A stretch of 27,181 bases of DNA from a virus, in IMG/VR virus record IMGVR_UViG_3300045738_001853, positions 1 through 27,181 of that record. The stretch is one strand, 5' to 3'. Both the position numbers and the translations under genes were made by a program. A model generated the notes under the pieces. The model was not told the DNA's origin. It did no database searches and was given only the letters and a program-made list of their open reading frames with translations. Position 1 is the stretch's first letter, and each line of letters begins with the position of its first letter. Shown here in pieces: positions 15,601 to 23,210 of the stretch.

Positions 15601-18167
15601 AATCAACAGTTATTGAAAAAGTATCAGCATTTAGAGGAGTAGATACAGCATATAACCCTGCTCTGACAGGTATGAAGGCGATGCCGGATCATACAACTAT
15701 GTACTTTGGGTATGCATTATCGGCATCACCGGCTGATGGGTCTAATACTATAGGTGAAGCTGATCCTACAGCGTTACAGCTTCGCGGATATGGGGCTTTT
15801 TATATCGATGGGTTCGATTACTATAGAGAAACTATAGGTATAACAGGTACAAATTGTGATGCTGTATATAATGGGTGGGGCTGGGCTAGATTTGATACTC
15901 GTGATATTGAATATAGTGAAGTAACTTATGGGCTGTTCAATCTCTCAGCTACTGACATTGATACGCTGTATCAAGCTAGTCACGGTAGAACAGAACATCA
16001 GCCTGTATGTTTTCATTTAGCAGCACCGGCCGGGGCGAATACAACATCAACATATTATGTTAGTACTGACGGTGTTAATTTAATTAGGTTGCATACAGGC
16101 GCTCCAGTATTATCTTCTAATGTATTACCCCTATCTGGGCCCGTTGGTAATTATGAAATATATGGTTGTGATAAAGTAAAGAATAATATACTGTTTTTAA
16201 ATCCTCATGTAACACGGCGATACCCGAGAGATTGTCCGCGGCAATATAGTGATTATGTTAAATCAGAAAAAGATAACTTAACTTTAAAATGGCATCAGGG
16301 CGGGCATCTTTATAAGTTTGACGGGGCTGATGGATCTTTGATGTGGACTACATCCGGGCTGTATGCACCATCTCACATAACAGTTGATAAGAATCAAAAT
16401 ATTTGGGTATCAGATGGTCAGGATAGATTGTTAGGCTTCACTAATCGGCTGGGTGATATGTTTGCAGATGTACAAGGTGGAGATACATATAATGTTCTTG
16501 ATGAGTATGATGCTTCTGGGCGTGTATCACCAACATGCCTAGCTGGGTGCGGTACAAATGTAGTACCTAGCGGTATTGATTACCGCCCGGTTGATCAATA
16601 CATTACTGGATTGGCTTGTGACTTAGACAATAGAGTGATCGCTCTTAATAATAAGGAGGGTAGAGTTTATTATCTTCAAGTGGATGGTGTAGATGCGAGC
16701 TTACTGAGTATGCAGTCTCTTGATGCATTTCCGCCGGGCAGAAGGATTGCTAATACACCTTCCCAAGTCCTAATAGCTGCTCAGCAGCAAGCGAGCAATC
16801 CGGGTGGTATACAAGCGTATGGAGACTTTACAGGGTTTAATTGGTTTAACAAATATCAATATTATCCTGAAGTAAGGCGACTTGGAACTTCAGTAACGTT
16901 TAATGTATTTCCGTCTGGTGGATATTATGGAATTAATAAATTTAATGAAGATTATGATGCTATCGAAACTATAAAATCATACCGGCAGCAAGATAACTTA
17001 TTTGAAGCTGAATCATTTTTTAATAATTTTTACGGTGAAATTGTTGGTGATGCGGACTCTGATCCAACTGAAGTTGGAAAGACGACTTACGAAAAAATTG
17101 CGAACTTCCTAGCAAATCACAAAGATATTGACACGTGTGATGTCAACGCACTATATTCATATTGTGATCAGTTTAATGTACCTATTGCAAACTTTAATTT
17201 TGCTTATCCGGCTCAATTGAAGAGAATTATGAATATTGGTTCTATTAAACATAAAAAATTATGGGGCGCTAGAGATCAATTTGCAGAGAATTTTGATTTA
17301 GATTATGGAGCCGGTGATCTAAAACCGTCTAATCTAGGGGCAAAAATTCCGGTATCTGCTGCGGTGAGTACACATATGCTAACTGCTGGAGAACCTGTTG
17401 TAGCTAGGCAGATGTTTAATAATGAATTTAGATTAATTACACCAATGATAATAGATAATCAGACTACTTTTGGGTCTGGGTTATATCAAACTTCAGCATA
17501 TCCATTGAGTACATATCCATTGAGTTCTTACAGCAACCGGTGGGGGTGGAATATTGATCCGGATGCCGTTGATCAGTCTGTATCAGGTGTTGAGATAGTA
17601 AATTATTTTGATTTTTATGAATATGTTCCAGGGTATGATGGCACTCAATTAGAAGGAGTTATTGATTGGAGTAACGCTGGATCTAATGTTACTGAAACAT
17701 TATCTAGTCTTAGTGCATGGGCAGGGCATCACGGTATGCTAGAAAATATGATTGATCATTCATTGAGAATGGGTACTCAGTCATTTGCAGATGCAAAATT
17801 GGGCGGTGCCATACCAACATCAGTTAATACCAGTAACTTAGCTGAACCAACACAAACATTGAATGTAACAATACCAAACAATACAAATGTGTTTACGATA
17901 AATGGTAAGACGCGTCCGACAATATATTTACAGAAAGGTAATATGTATCAGTTCGTTACTGATGCTACTACTACATTTGAGCCATTTAGATTCTTCTCCG
18001 AACCGGATGATGTAAGTAAACAAGTAACTGATGGAGTTACTTTAACTAATGATGCGGCCGGGGCCGGTGGTATATTAACCATAGTTCCAACACCTCAAAC
18101 TCCAGATATGTTATACTATGGCTCATTAAGTGGTACAAATTACGGATTTGCGGTTGTATTTATATAA
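12681..18167 (+). CDS. Very large baseplate-associated protein with PKD and NHL-like propeller (gp7 position)
   Basis: 1828 residues, directly after gp6 where T4 has gp7 (1032 residues). Regions seen: a possible carbohydrate-binding-type jelly roll (about 60-270, with YRFSFYTKAEANPGLVYMSC and a short LIDNILLEEVEV end); a PKD domain (about 280-335, WDFGDGTFGSGLTATHVY); and beta-propeller blades of NHL/SMP-30 type between about 770 and 1350 (GIAVDRKKDVWV, AIDTDVDSNIWVSF, GLVVDSHNDLFV, ITVDKNQNIWVSDG, GLACDLDNRVIAL). A helical part follows near 1496-1530 (NFNFAYPAQLKRIMNIGSIK, then KKLWG), and a C-terminal cupredoxin-like domain (about 1718-1828, FTINGKTRPTIYLQKGNMYQ) ends it. Copper ligands are not seen in that last domain. 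It is probably a peripheral wedge protein that also binds host surface glycans. Its homology to T4 gp7 itself is not visible. Confidence 0.85.
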   Translation: MATTTHVKKEIHAFPTTLSGYTGISLPDPSNVLTNFKFTIQKEWIVSKVFQTLWQEGFETGPVPWRNLSCFHHSHVNKCIYEPDYWACAERPTYISVRCGVWDEAWGELHPNGGYANWLFYPNYYPDKDDLLAGYEIEIQGYSSRYSLKIKTYDKPITPAAIGDEWGEVGGYGGASIYLRDLFIPQRQQIGKHYRFSFYTKAEANPGLVYMSCTQGFGKKSNNMSYKFTPTTEWVKHEHIFEMDEVMDWLIVYSDTPYQQFLIDNILLEEVEVTLAHPSRHILWDFGDGTFGSGLTATHVYTWPGIYPIKTIFYDQYGRPQENTVVPTVTVYNAMDDQLRLDYSIPDFTTEIPAGEQGFDASIPQFRTLRYSTWQSWPNLSGSNYSLFLHASGSLSNRLNVGRYYDEKWSHLDQTWAFYTSAVAADGTTDWIPVSSVDTTSTLLYKRWRYADETNPDPDNLVLRDCERTDIGACFVGTSGYADFKYIDDLPKHNFPDSTDPSVESDEEPVVLIASLDMEHFPSDREPFVKKGRDYNLTTMGVSEPPKLTIPIKTVPTPGWGLSITSTGQPNMPIEKIKWQDTAIPFFVNTLNQNGYIVETYPPLSGCIGCSTYAPGIINVTLDKSPDPNAVGANWYYDTYTNLPRHINSRLHGFFVPWGTSYNDDFTGATLSATTYIIHPLSSLSAVHTMPNPHRCYYVWNTPTESSVIKLIHHPSNFATMSMQGGAVEYKMSEALSGAPGMHSLPGEVLGTVTVIDQFNQQNPQTTTWLADTRLNRLTKLDSNGNVVQTISADQEVKHTWCDPSPASIDISPEPEPWQVGPGRQFESLPGCTVGLLGIAVDRKKDVWVTAHDAGYIAKFNSVSGTLMTSISTAELEIVTGTTNPTTSTGFVSADVLGGLKPTAIDTDVDSNIWVSFTNPTSCFVQKFNGTDGQPISDFKYEFANGELPVGLVVDSHNDLFVITNFWNEETPIQSTVIEKVSAFRGVDTAYNPALTGMKAMPDHTTMYFGYALSASPADGSNTIGEADPTALQLRGYGAFYIDGFDYYRETIGITGTNCDAVYNGWGWARFDTRDIEYSEVTYGLFNLSATDIDTLYQASHGRTEHQPVCFHLAAPAGANTTSTYYVSTDGVNLIRLHTGAPVLSSNVLPLSGPVGNYEIYGCDKVKNNILFLNPHVTRRYPRDCPRQYSDYVKSEKDNLTLKWHQGGHLYKFDGADGSLMWTTSGLYAPSHITVDKNQNIWVSDGQDRLLGFTNRLGDMFADVQGGDTYNVLDEYDASGRVSPTCLAGCGTNVVPSGIDYRPVDQYITGLACDLDNRVIALNNKEGRVYYLQVDGVDASLLSMQSLDAFPPGRRIANTPSQVLIAAQQQASNPGGIQAYGDFTGFNWFNKYQYYPEVRRLGTSVTFNVFPSGGYYGINKFNEDYDAIETIKSYRQQDNLFEAESFFNNFYGEIVGDADSDPTEVGKTTYEKIANFLANHKDIDTCDVNALYSYCDQFNVPIANFNFAYPAQLKRIMNIGSIKHKKLWGARDQFAENFDLDYGAGDLKPSNLGAKIPVSAAVSTHMLTAGEPVVARQMFNNEFRLITPMIIDNQTTFGSGLYQTSAYPLSTYPLSSYSNRWGWNIDPDAVDQSVSGVEIVNYFDFYEYVPGYDGTQLEGVIDWSNAGSNVTETLSSLSAWAGHHGMLENMIDHSLRMGTQSFADAKLGGAIPTSVNTSNLAEPTQTLNVTIPNNTNVFTINGKTRPTIYLQKGNMYQFVTDATTTFEPFRFFSEPDDVSKQVTDGVTLTNDAAGAGGILTIVPTPQTPDMLYYGSLSGTNYGFAVVFI

Positions 18168-18175
18168 ACAAGTTG

Positions 18176-18182
18176 TTAAATA
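18176..18182 (+). promoter_or_regulatory. Weak late-promoter-like box TTAAATA before portal gene
   Basis: TTAAATA 9 bases before the portal ATG at 18192, in a spacer without a Shine-Dalgarno sequence. The match to TATAAATA is partial. Confidence 0.35.
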
Positions 18183-18191
18183 ATCTTAAGC

Positions 18192-20057
18192 ATGGGAAGT
18201 AAACAAACAAAAGGCGGTTGGAAAGAGGGAATTTTTGGCACCGGTGTGATGAACTACATCGCAAACCGGATGCCTTATTCCAACACGGCTGTTATTGATA
18301 ACATCTTAGAAGTAAATCCTAAGTTTAGAGAATTCTATGGAGCTGGTACAGAGCGGGATGAAGCGATAGTTCGACATTCTATTTCATCAGCAAACCCAGT
18401 TCTTGGAACTAATGACCCGGTTGGTGGTATTACTATTGATAGGCATTATCAACAAATAATGTATGCTAATGTCGAGTATAATAAGATTAAACGTTTACGG
18501 GATTATAGAGTTATGGGTGCTTTTGCTGAGGTGGCCGACGCGTTAGATGAAATATGTGATGAGAGTATCAATCAGGATGATGAAGGTACGCTGATGAAGT
18601 TAGATATAGATCAAGATGATATCGACGACATTCAACAAACAGAAATAGAAAAAGAATTCAAAAAATTTGTAAAGCATTACCAGATAGAGGAAAAGGGATG
18701 GGAATATTTTAGACAGTTGTTAGTAGATGGTGAATTATTCTTTGAGCATATTATTCATAAAGACCATCCGGATAAAGGAATTCTAGGAGTTTTGCAAATC
18801 CCGGCGGATGTAGTTGATCCAATATATGATAATGTTCAAAACTTATTAATTAAGGGATTTATATTAAGAAAACCGAAGTTGGATAATAAACCAAGACCGG
18901 CGCAAATGAGCAATGAAAATAAGGATAACGAGAATCCTACAATGTCTTCTGAGCAAACAAAGGTTGAGTTAGTACCATTAGATAAAAATCAAGTTACTTA
19001 TATACATAGTAATATTTGGAATGAAACAAGAACTTTAAGGATACCATTCATTGAAAATGCGAGAAGAGCTTACAAGCAATTATCGTTAACAGAAGATTCT
19101 ATTGTAATTTATAGACTAGTTCGAGCTCCGGAGCGTTTAGTTTTTAACGTCGATGTCGGTAATATGCCGCCACCTAAAGCAGAAGCTTATCTCAAAAAGC
19201 TTATGCAAAATTATTGGTCGCGTAAAACATTTGATTCCAGTCAGGGCCGTACCATAAATGCATTTAATCCTCAATCTATGCTAGATAGTTTTTGGTTTGC
19301 TAAGAGAGCAGGTAGTGATGGTACATCTGTTATTTCTCTACCAGGCGGGCAAAATCTTGGTGAGATAACAGACCTTTTATACTTTGTTAAAAAATTATAC
19401 AAATCTCTTAAAGTACCAACAAACCGGATTGATCCAGAATCATCATTCAGAGATGGTTTAGATGTTCTTAGAGAAGAATTAAAATTTGCTAAGTTTATTA
19501 TTCGTATTCAACAAACATTTGCAAACGGCTTAAAAGATGCTTTCATTACCCATCTTAAGCTAAGGGAATTTTGGAGTGAATATAAGTTAAAAGACACAGC
19601 ACTTTCAGTAACTTTCCACCCCCCGACTAATTTCTTTGAAATGAGAGAGTCTCAGAAATTAGAATTAAAAGCAGCTAACTTCAATAATCTGGCTGCTAAT
19701 GAATATATTTCAACATCTTACGCTCAGAAGAAGTGGTTGGACTGGAGTGATGTGCAGATTAAAGCTAACAGAGAGTGGATGCGTAAGGATGCGGCTTTAA
19801 TGTGGGAGATATCTCAAATAACAGCTATGGGTCCGGATTGGAAAGCAGCAATGGCGGAACAACAAGCTGGCGCTGAAGGTGCTGAGGGTATGGAACCTGG
19901 TGGAGGCATGCCAATGGGCGGTGGCGCCGGTGGGGCGCCACCTGCCTTTGGACCACCGCCAGGTGGCGGACCTGCTGGTGAAGCGGAAATTGCACCACCA
20001 GGCGGGGAATTACCGGCATCGCCAGATTTAGGCGGGGCGGGGCCTCCGCCAGCATAA
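18192..20057 (+). CDS. 20: Portal vertex protein gp20
   Basis: 621 residues (T4 gp20 has 524). T4-type portal features include DRHYQQIMYANVEYNKIKRLRDYRVM, FAEVADALDEICDESI, the wing/stem region VIYRLVRAPERLVFNVDVGNMPPPKAEAYL and NPQSMLDSFWFAKRAGSDG, and TNRIDPESSF plus DGLDVLREELKFAKFI. The portal forms the dodecameric DNA gate at the head vertex. The last 50 residues are Gly/Pro/Ala-rich and low complexity (GGGMPMGGGAGGAPP), absent from T4 and probably disordered. This tail is the GC-rich part of the gene. The stop codon lies inside the late-promoter box of the next gene. Confidence 0.95.
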   Translation: MGSKQTKGGWKEGIFGTGVMNYIANRMPYSNTAVIDNILEVNPKFREFYGAGTERDEAIVRHSISSANPVLGTNDPVGGITIDRHYQQIMYANVEYNKIKRLRDYRVMGAFAEVADALDEICDESINQDDEGTLMKLDIDQDDIDDIQQTEIEKEFKKFVKHYQIEEKGWEYFRQLLVDGELFFEHIIHKDHPDKGILGVLQIPADVVDPIYDNVQNLLIKGFILRKPKLDNKPRPAQMSNENKDNENPTMSSEQTKVELVPLDKNQVTYIHSNIWNETRTLRIPFIENARRAYKQLSLTEDSIVIYRLVRAPERLVFNVDVGNMPPPKAEAYLKKLMQNYWSRKTFDSSQGRTINAFNPQSMLDSFWFAKRAGSDGTSVISLPGGQNLGEITDLLYFVKKLYKSLKVPTNRIDPESSFRDGLDVLREELKFAKFIIRIQQTFANGLKDAFITHLKLREFWSEYKLKDTALSVTFHPPTNFFEMRESQKLELKAANFNNLAANEYISTSYAQKKWLDWSDVQIKANREWMRKDAALMWEISQITAMGPDWKAAMAEQQAGAEGAEGMEPGGGMPMGGGAGGAPPAFGPPPGGGPAGEAEIAPPGGELPASPDLGGAGPPPA

Positions 20058-20060
20058 ATA
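20053..20060 (+). promoter_or_regulatory. Late-promoter box CATAAATA before the neck-like gene
   Basis: CATAAATA overlapping the gp20 stop codon (20055-20057), only 6 bases before the ATG at 20067. No Shine-Dalgarno sequence is seen. Confidence 0.55.
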
Positions 20061-20066
20061 ATTAAA

Positions 20067-20942
20067 ATGGCGACAGAGGTCCAACCAGTAAGTGCTTTCT
20101 ATAGCACAAATATAAATCAGCGAATTACGAGTTTCTCGCTACTTGCGGACAGAATATCGCACTCTTTAGGATACCCGTTAGTTGATGTTGATGCTCATGC
20201 TAATCAGGTTAACGAATTTATCAGTATTAGCTGTGAAATGTTTTCAAAATACGCTGGGTATACACAAGAGTTTTTGGTATTTGATTCAAAATTATATGAA
20301 CCAAAGAAGGGTGTAAACCTACAAACCTTATTTAGTTCTACGCCAGGCTTATCATCATATTACGGAGGTGTATCAGGCGGTCATGATGATATGCTAAATG
20401 ATACAAGAAGAGTAATTGACGTATTTGAATTTCAAGAAGGATCCACATCTGGTGTTAATACTCTCTTTACTATTGAGCAATCTTTAGCACAGCAAACATA
20501 TTTTAGTTATTCGATGGGTAATTATGGCTTTGATTTAATAAGTTGGTATACATTAAAAAATTGGTTAGAGACGAGAGAGAAGATGCTGGCTATTAGAAGG
20601 ACATTTGAATTTCGTGAATATACACAATACTTGACCATCTGGCCCGAGCCGATTAATCGGCAAACGTTTTGGGGAGTTGTTGGTTGTTATGTGGAGAAAC
20701 CTCTAAAAGAGATTGTTAAAGAGCTATGGGTATATCAATATGCATTAGCGCTAACAAAAATCGCGATTGCTCATACACGTGGTAAGTTTGGTGGCGTTGC
20801 CCTGTTCGGTGGCGGTACTCTTAACTATGCTGATATGTTAAGCCAAGGACAGACTGAGAAAGATAAACTCGAAGAAATGATGTTTACCGGTGCATCTCCT
20901 GGATTTGGCGATGCAGAGCCAGCAATGTTCTTTATAGGGTGA
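20067..20942 (+). CDS. Putative neck / head-tail connector protein (gp13-like candidate)
   Basis: 291 residues (T4 gp13 has 309). The N-terminal ISHSLGYPLVDVDAHANQVNEFI followed by MFSKYAGYTQEFLVF fits the 'LGxP-x-V-x-(E/D)-x-x-x-x-Q-x-x-x-x-I' helical start of head-tail connector proteins. The middle has QSLAQQTYFSYSMGNYGFDL and WYTLKNWLETREKM, and the end has ALTKIAIAHTRGKFGGVALF. I recall very similar proteins labelled neck protein in marine T4-like phages, but that is from memory. In T4, gene 13 is far from gene 20, so the position beside the portal is a rearrangement if the call is right. The stop overlaps the GTG start of the following gene. Confidence 0.55.
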   Translation: MATEVQPVSAFYSTNINQRITSFSLLADRISHSLGYPLVDVDAHANQVNEFISISCEMFSKYAGYTQEFLVFDSKLYEPKKGVNLQTLFSSTPGLSSYYGGVSGGHDDMLNDTRRVIDVFEFQEGSTSGVNTLFTIEQSLAQQTYFSYSMGNYGFDLISWYTLKNWLETREKMLAIRRTFEFREYTQYLTIWPEPINRQTFWGVVGCYVEKPLKEIVKELWVYQYALALTKIAIAHTRGKFGGVALFGGGTLNYADMLSQGQTEKDKLEEMMFTGASPGFGDAEPAMFFIG

Positions 20943-21637
20943 TAGTCTCCCATAAATACAAATTCATATTCTGGAAGCCGTATAAAGTTGCTGGTTCAAG
21001 TATTATACAAGCACTTGGTAAACAATGCGGTGAAGATGATATAGTAGGCTCACCTCACGAATTAGAAGGGTTACCCGATTATTCAAAAAACATGCCTACT
21101 ATAACCGGGCGGCGATTACCGTTAGCATCCGCTGCCATACCGTATATGATTCGAAGTGCTGTAGGAGCAGAAGTATTTGATTCTTATTTTAAATTTACCA
21201 TAGTTCGCAACCCGTGGGATTGTACAGTTTCAGAATATTGGAATTATTGGGTACATGATCAGCTACCATCAGTTGATCCTCCAGCTCCGGATATTACTAA
21301 TCAAGATTTTCTAGATCATTTTAACTTCGGAGTTCGACCCATGGCAAATTCAAGATACAAAAACAGAAGAATCTTTTGCCGCAATAGAAGATATTGGTGT
21401 GCCTGGCAACCAGATTATTTTTTAAAATTTGAAAAATTAAATGAAGGCTATCAATATATCTGTAATAAATTTGATATTCCTGTTGAGCCGCTACCACATA
21501 TGAAGAAACAGTATAGAAGAGATACGTCTCATTACTCAAAGTATTATACTAAAGAAACTAGAGGTATTGTTGAGAGTCACTATAGGGATATTATTAAAAC
21601 ATGTAAATATACATATGAGGAAAAGGAAGGGATATAA
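20939..21637 (+). CDS. Sulfotransferase family protein
   Basis: 232 residues from a GTG start that overlaps the previous stop (GTGA). The N-terminal loop FWKPYKVAGSSII (11-23) fits the PAPS 5'-phosphosulfate-binding motif, and FTIVRNPWDCTVSEY (86-100) fits the 3'-phosphate-binding motif with Arg90 and Ser98. The end, with YYTKETRGIVESHYRDII, is typical of the sulfotransferase-2/carbohydrate sulfotransferase group. Such enzymes move sulfate from PAPS to sugars or other hydroxyl groups. There is no signal peptide or membrane segment. It lies inside the head gene cluster and is tightly linked on both sides, so it is presumably expressed late. The target is unknown; a virion protein or host surface glycan is possible. 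It could be a degenerate member, since activity cannot be judged. Confidence 0.75.
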   Translation: MIVSHKYKFIFWKPYKVAGSSIIQALGKQCGEDDIVGSPHELEGLPDYSKNMPTITGRRLPLASAAIPYMIRSAVGAEVFDSYFKFTIVRNPWDCTVSEYWNYWVHDQLPSVDPPAPDITNQDFLDHFNFGVRPMANSRYKNRRIFCRNRRYWCAWQPDYFLKFEKLNEGYQYICNKFDIPVEPLPHMKKQYRRDTSHYSKYYTKETRGIVESHYRDIIKTCKYTYEEKEGI

Positions 21638-22058
21638 GCAAGGAATATATTATCCCCGACACTTAGAGAAGTATGTTGGTACACAACCAATTATATACCG
21701 GTCCGGATGGGAATTAAAGTTTTTTCGATGGTGTGATGTGACCGAAAATGTATTAGAGTGGACTAGTGAATCCATAGTCATACCGTACGTCAGTCCGTTA
21801 GACGGTCGCGCTCATCGATACTATGTTGATAATTCTGTTGTTATTAAAGAGGGTAACAAAATACAAAAATATTTGGTTGAAATTAAACCAAAAAAACAAA
21901 CCATGCCACCAGTGTTTTCAAAGCGTAAAAAGCGCTCAACAGTATTATATGAATCCCAGATGTATGTAAGAAATCAGGCTAAATGGAAAGCTGCCAAGGA
22001 ATGGTGTAGAAAAAAGAACTATAAGTTCTTAATTATTACAGAGGAGGAATTATTTTGA
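21615..22058 (+). CDS. 4: Head completion nuclease gp4-like
   Basis: 147 residues from the ATG at 21615 (T4 gp4 has 150). An upstream in-frame start at 21567 would add 16 residues with no family match, so I prefer 21615. The core YRSGWELKFFRWCD, VLEWTSESIVIPYVSP, RYYVDN and LVEIKPKKQTMPP corresponds closely to T4 gp4 (IYRSSWELRVFKWCD, RYFVD, IEIKPKKQTKPP). It reads as a PD-(D/E)XK-type nuclease with candidate residues Glu33, Asp72, Glu89 and Lys91. T4 gp4 acts in head completion before tail joining. It overlaps the sulfotransferase gene by 23 bases and the next gene's TTG start by four. Confidence 0.88.
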   Translation: MRKRKGYKQGIYYPRHLEKYVGTQPIIYRSGWELKFFRWCDVTENVLEWTSESIVIPYVSPLDGRAHRYYVDNSVVIKEGNKIQKYLVEIKPKKQTMPPVFSKRKKRSTVLYESQMYVRNQAKWKAAKEWCRKKNYKFLIITEEELF

Positions 22059-22459
22059 ATGCAGGAAGTCTAACAATTAAAGATAAAACAATAAATGTTG
22101 AAATTACAAGCGGTATAAATGAAGCGTTTGCAGGTCTAATGGGAAGAGGGTATCTAAGAAAAAATCAAGGAATGCTTTTCGTGGTAGATGAAGATGAAGA
22201 CGCGCATGAGTTTGGCTCCATTTCAATGGGGGGTGTAACTTTTCCCCTATCAATAGCATATATAGATAGAGATTGGACAATATTAAAAATTTTTGATATG
22301 GAGCCGGGTGATAAAGATCATAGAATTGAATTTACATCAGTCAGTAATTCAACTACTAAGGTGGATGCAGCCTGCCCGGTCAAATATATTCTGGAAACGA
22401 ACCAAGGTTGGTTTGATCGACATGATATAGAAATTGGGTCAGCGTTCGACATTAGTTAA
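22055..22459 (+). CDS. DUF192 family protein
   Basis: 134 residues from a TTG start that overlaps the gp4 stop. The choice of TTG is supported by a strong Shine-Dalgarno sequence, GAGGAGG at 22041-22047, with 7 bases to the start. The pattern GLMGRGYLRKNQGMLFVVDE, FPLSIAYIDRDWTILKI and KYILETNQGWFDRHDIEIGS matches the DUF192 fold ('GLM-R-L---GMLF', 'PLD-x-FID-G-x-I', 'V-E--AGW---H-I--G'). The family's biochemical role is unsettled. No signal peptide is seen, unlike many bacterial members. It sits between gp4 and the gp21 protease, where T4 has no counterpart. Confidence 0.8.
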   Translation: MNAGSLTIKDKTINVEITSGINEAFAGLMGRGYLRKNQGMLFVVDEDEDAHEFGSISMGGVTFPLSIAYIDRDWTILKIFDMEPGDKDHRIEFTSVSNSTTKVDAACPVKYILETNQGWFDRHDIEIGSAFDIS

Positions 22460-22472
22460 TACTTTGACTAAT
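22451..22472 (+). promoter_or_regulatory. Hairpin at the end of the DUF192 gene
   Basis: ATTAGTTAA (22451-22459) pairs with TTGACTAAT (22464-22472) over a TACT loop, with one G-U pair. It covers the stop codon of the DUF192 gene. It is A+T-rich, and without a T-run a processing or stability role is more likely than termination. Confidence 0.3.
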
Positions 22473-22489
22473 ATACACGTCTAAATGGC

Positions 22490-22496
22490 TTAAATA
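22490..22496 (+). promoter_or_regulatory. Weak late-promoter-like box TTAAATA before gp21
   Basis: TTAAATA 6 bases before the gp21 ATG at 22503, with no Shine-Dalgarno sequence in the spacer. Confidence 0.35.
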
Positions 22497-22502
22497 TTTG
22501 AA

Positions 22503-23183
22503 ATGTCGTATAAACTGTTAGTGGACGCAGCAGATCCCGAAAGCTTTGAATATATAGTAGCAGAGCAAAATAAAAATGAGGAGCGTCGGTTGTACATCAA
22601 AGGGCCTATGATTATGGCTGAAGATGTAAACAAGAATGATAGAATCTACCCAATTAAAGAAGTTATACGTGAGGTTGCTAGATATACAGAAGAAATGATT
22701 GAGCATAAGCGTGCAATGGGCGAGTTAAATCACCCTCAAAGTGCTGAAGTTGATCTGGAGAGAGCGTGCCATGTTATTCAAGAACTTGTACAAGAAGGTA
22801 ATGTTTGGATTGGTAAATCAAAAATATTAAGAACGCCTGTAGGAAAAATTGTTGAGAATCTTATATTAGATGGTATTAAAGTGGGTATGTCTACTCGCTC
22901 ATTAGGTAAGCTTGAACCCATTACTTCTTCTTCGGATACCGACAAAACAGTAAGCAGAGTTTCAGAAATGAAATTAATTGCTATTGATTGTGTAGCTGAT
23001 CCTAGTTGCCCAGAGGCGTTTGTAAATGGTATTCTGGAGAGTAAGCAATGGACATTAAACAATTTTGGGCAATATGAAGAGTGTTTTGGAAATTTCGAAA
23101 AGGGACTGGCAAATCTACCTAAGAAAGATGTAGATAGTTATCTAAAAAACCATATTCTTGAATTTATTAATCAGATTAAATAG
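22503..23183 (+). CDS. 21: Prohead core protease gp21
   Basis: 226 residues (T4 gp21 has 212). A serine protease of the herpesvirus-assemblin type: GELNHP (73-78) holds the catalytic His77, and VGMSTRSLG (127-135) holds the nucleophile serine (Ser130 or Ser133). VSEMKLIAIDCVADPSCPEAF gives the usual segment with the third acidic or supporting residue. It cleaves the core and shell proteins after (L/I)xE sites during head maturation, and the capsid gene below contains such a site. It is followed by the core proteins in the same order as T4 21-22-23. Confidence 0.92.
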   Translation: MSYKLLVDAADPESFEYIVAEQNKNEERRLYIKGPMIMAEDVNKNDRIYPIKEVIREVARYTEEMIEHKRAMGELNHPQSAEVDLERACHVIQELVQEGNVWIGKSKILRTPVGKIVENLILDGIKVGMSTRSLGKLEPITSSSDTDKTVSRVSEMKLIAIDCVADPSCPEAFVNGILESKQWTLNNFGQYEECFGNFEKGLANLPKKDVDSYLKNHILEFINQIK

Positions 23184-23190
23184 CTATAAC

Positions 23191-23198
23191 CATAAATA
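23191..23198 (+). promoter_or_regulatory. Late-promoter box CATAAATA before the core-protein gene
   Basis: CATAAATA 12 bases before the ATG at 23211, no Shine-Dalgarno sequence. It probably starts transcripts for the core and capsid genes. Confidence 0.55.
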
Positions 23199-23210
23199 AT
23201 AGTAACCAAC

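Noticed and set aside
20951-20959. CATAAATAC box inside the sulfotransferase start
   Set aside because: It lies just inside the gene, and the next downstream start would delete the PAPS-binding loop; probably a chance match or part of codons for His-Lys-Tyr.
21567-21614. Longer start for the gp4-like gene
   Set aside because: The 16 extra residues do not fit the T4 gp4 N-terminus and lie deep in the sulfotransferase gene; the ATG at 21615 gives the family length.
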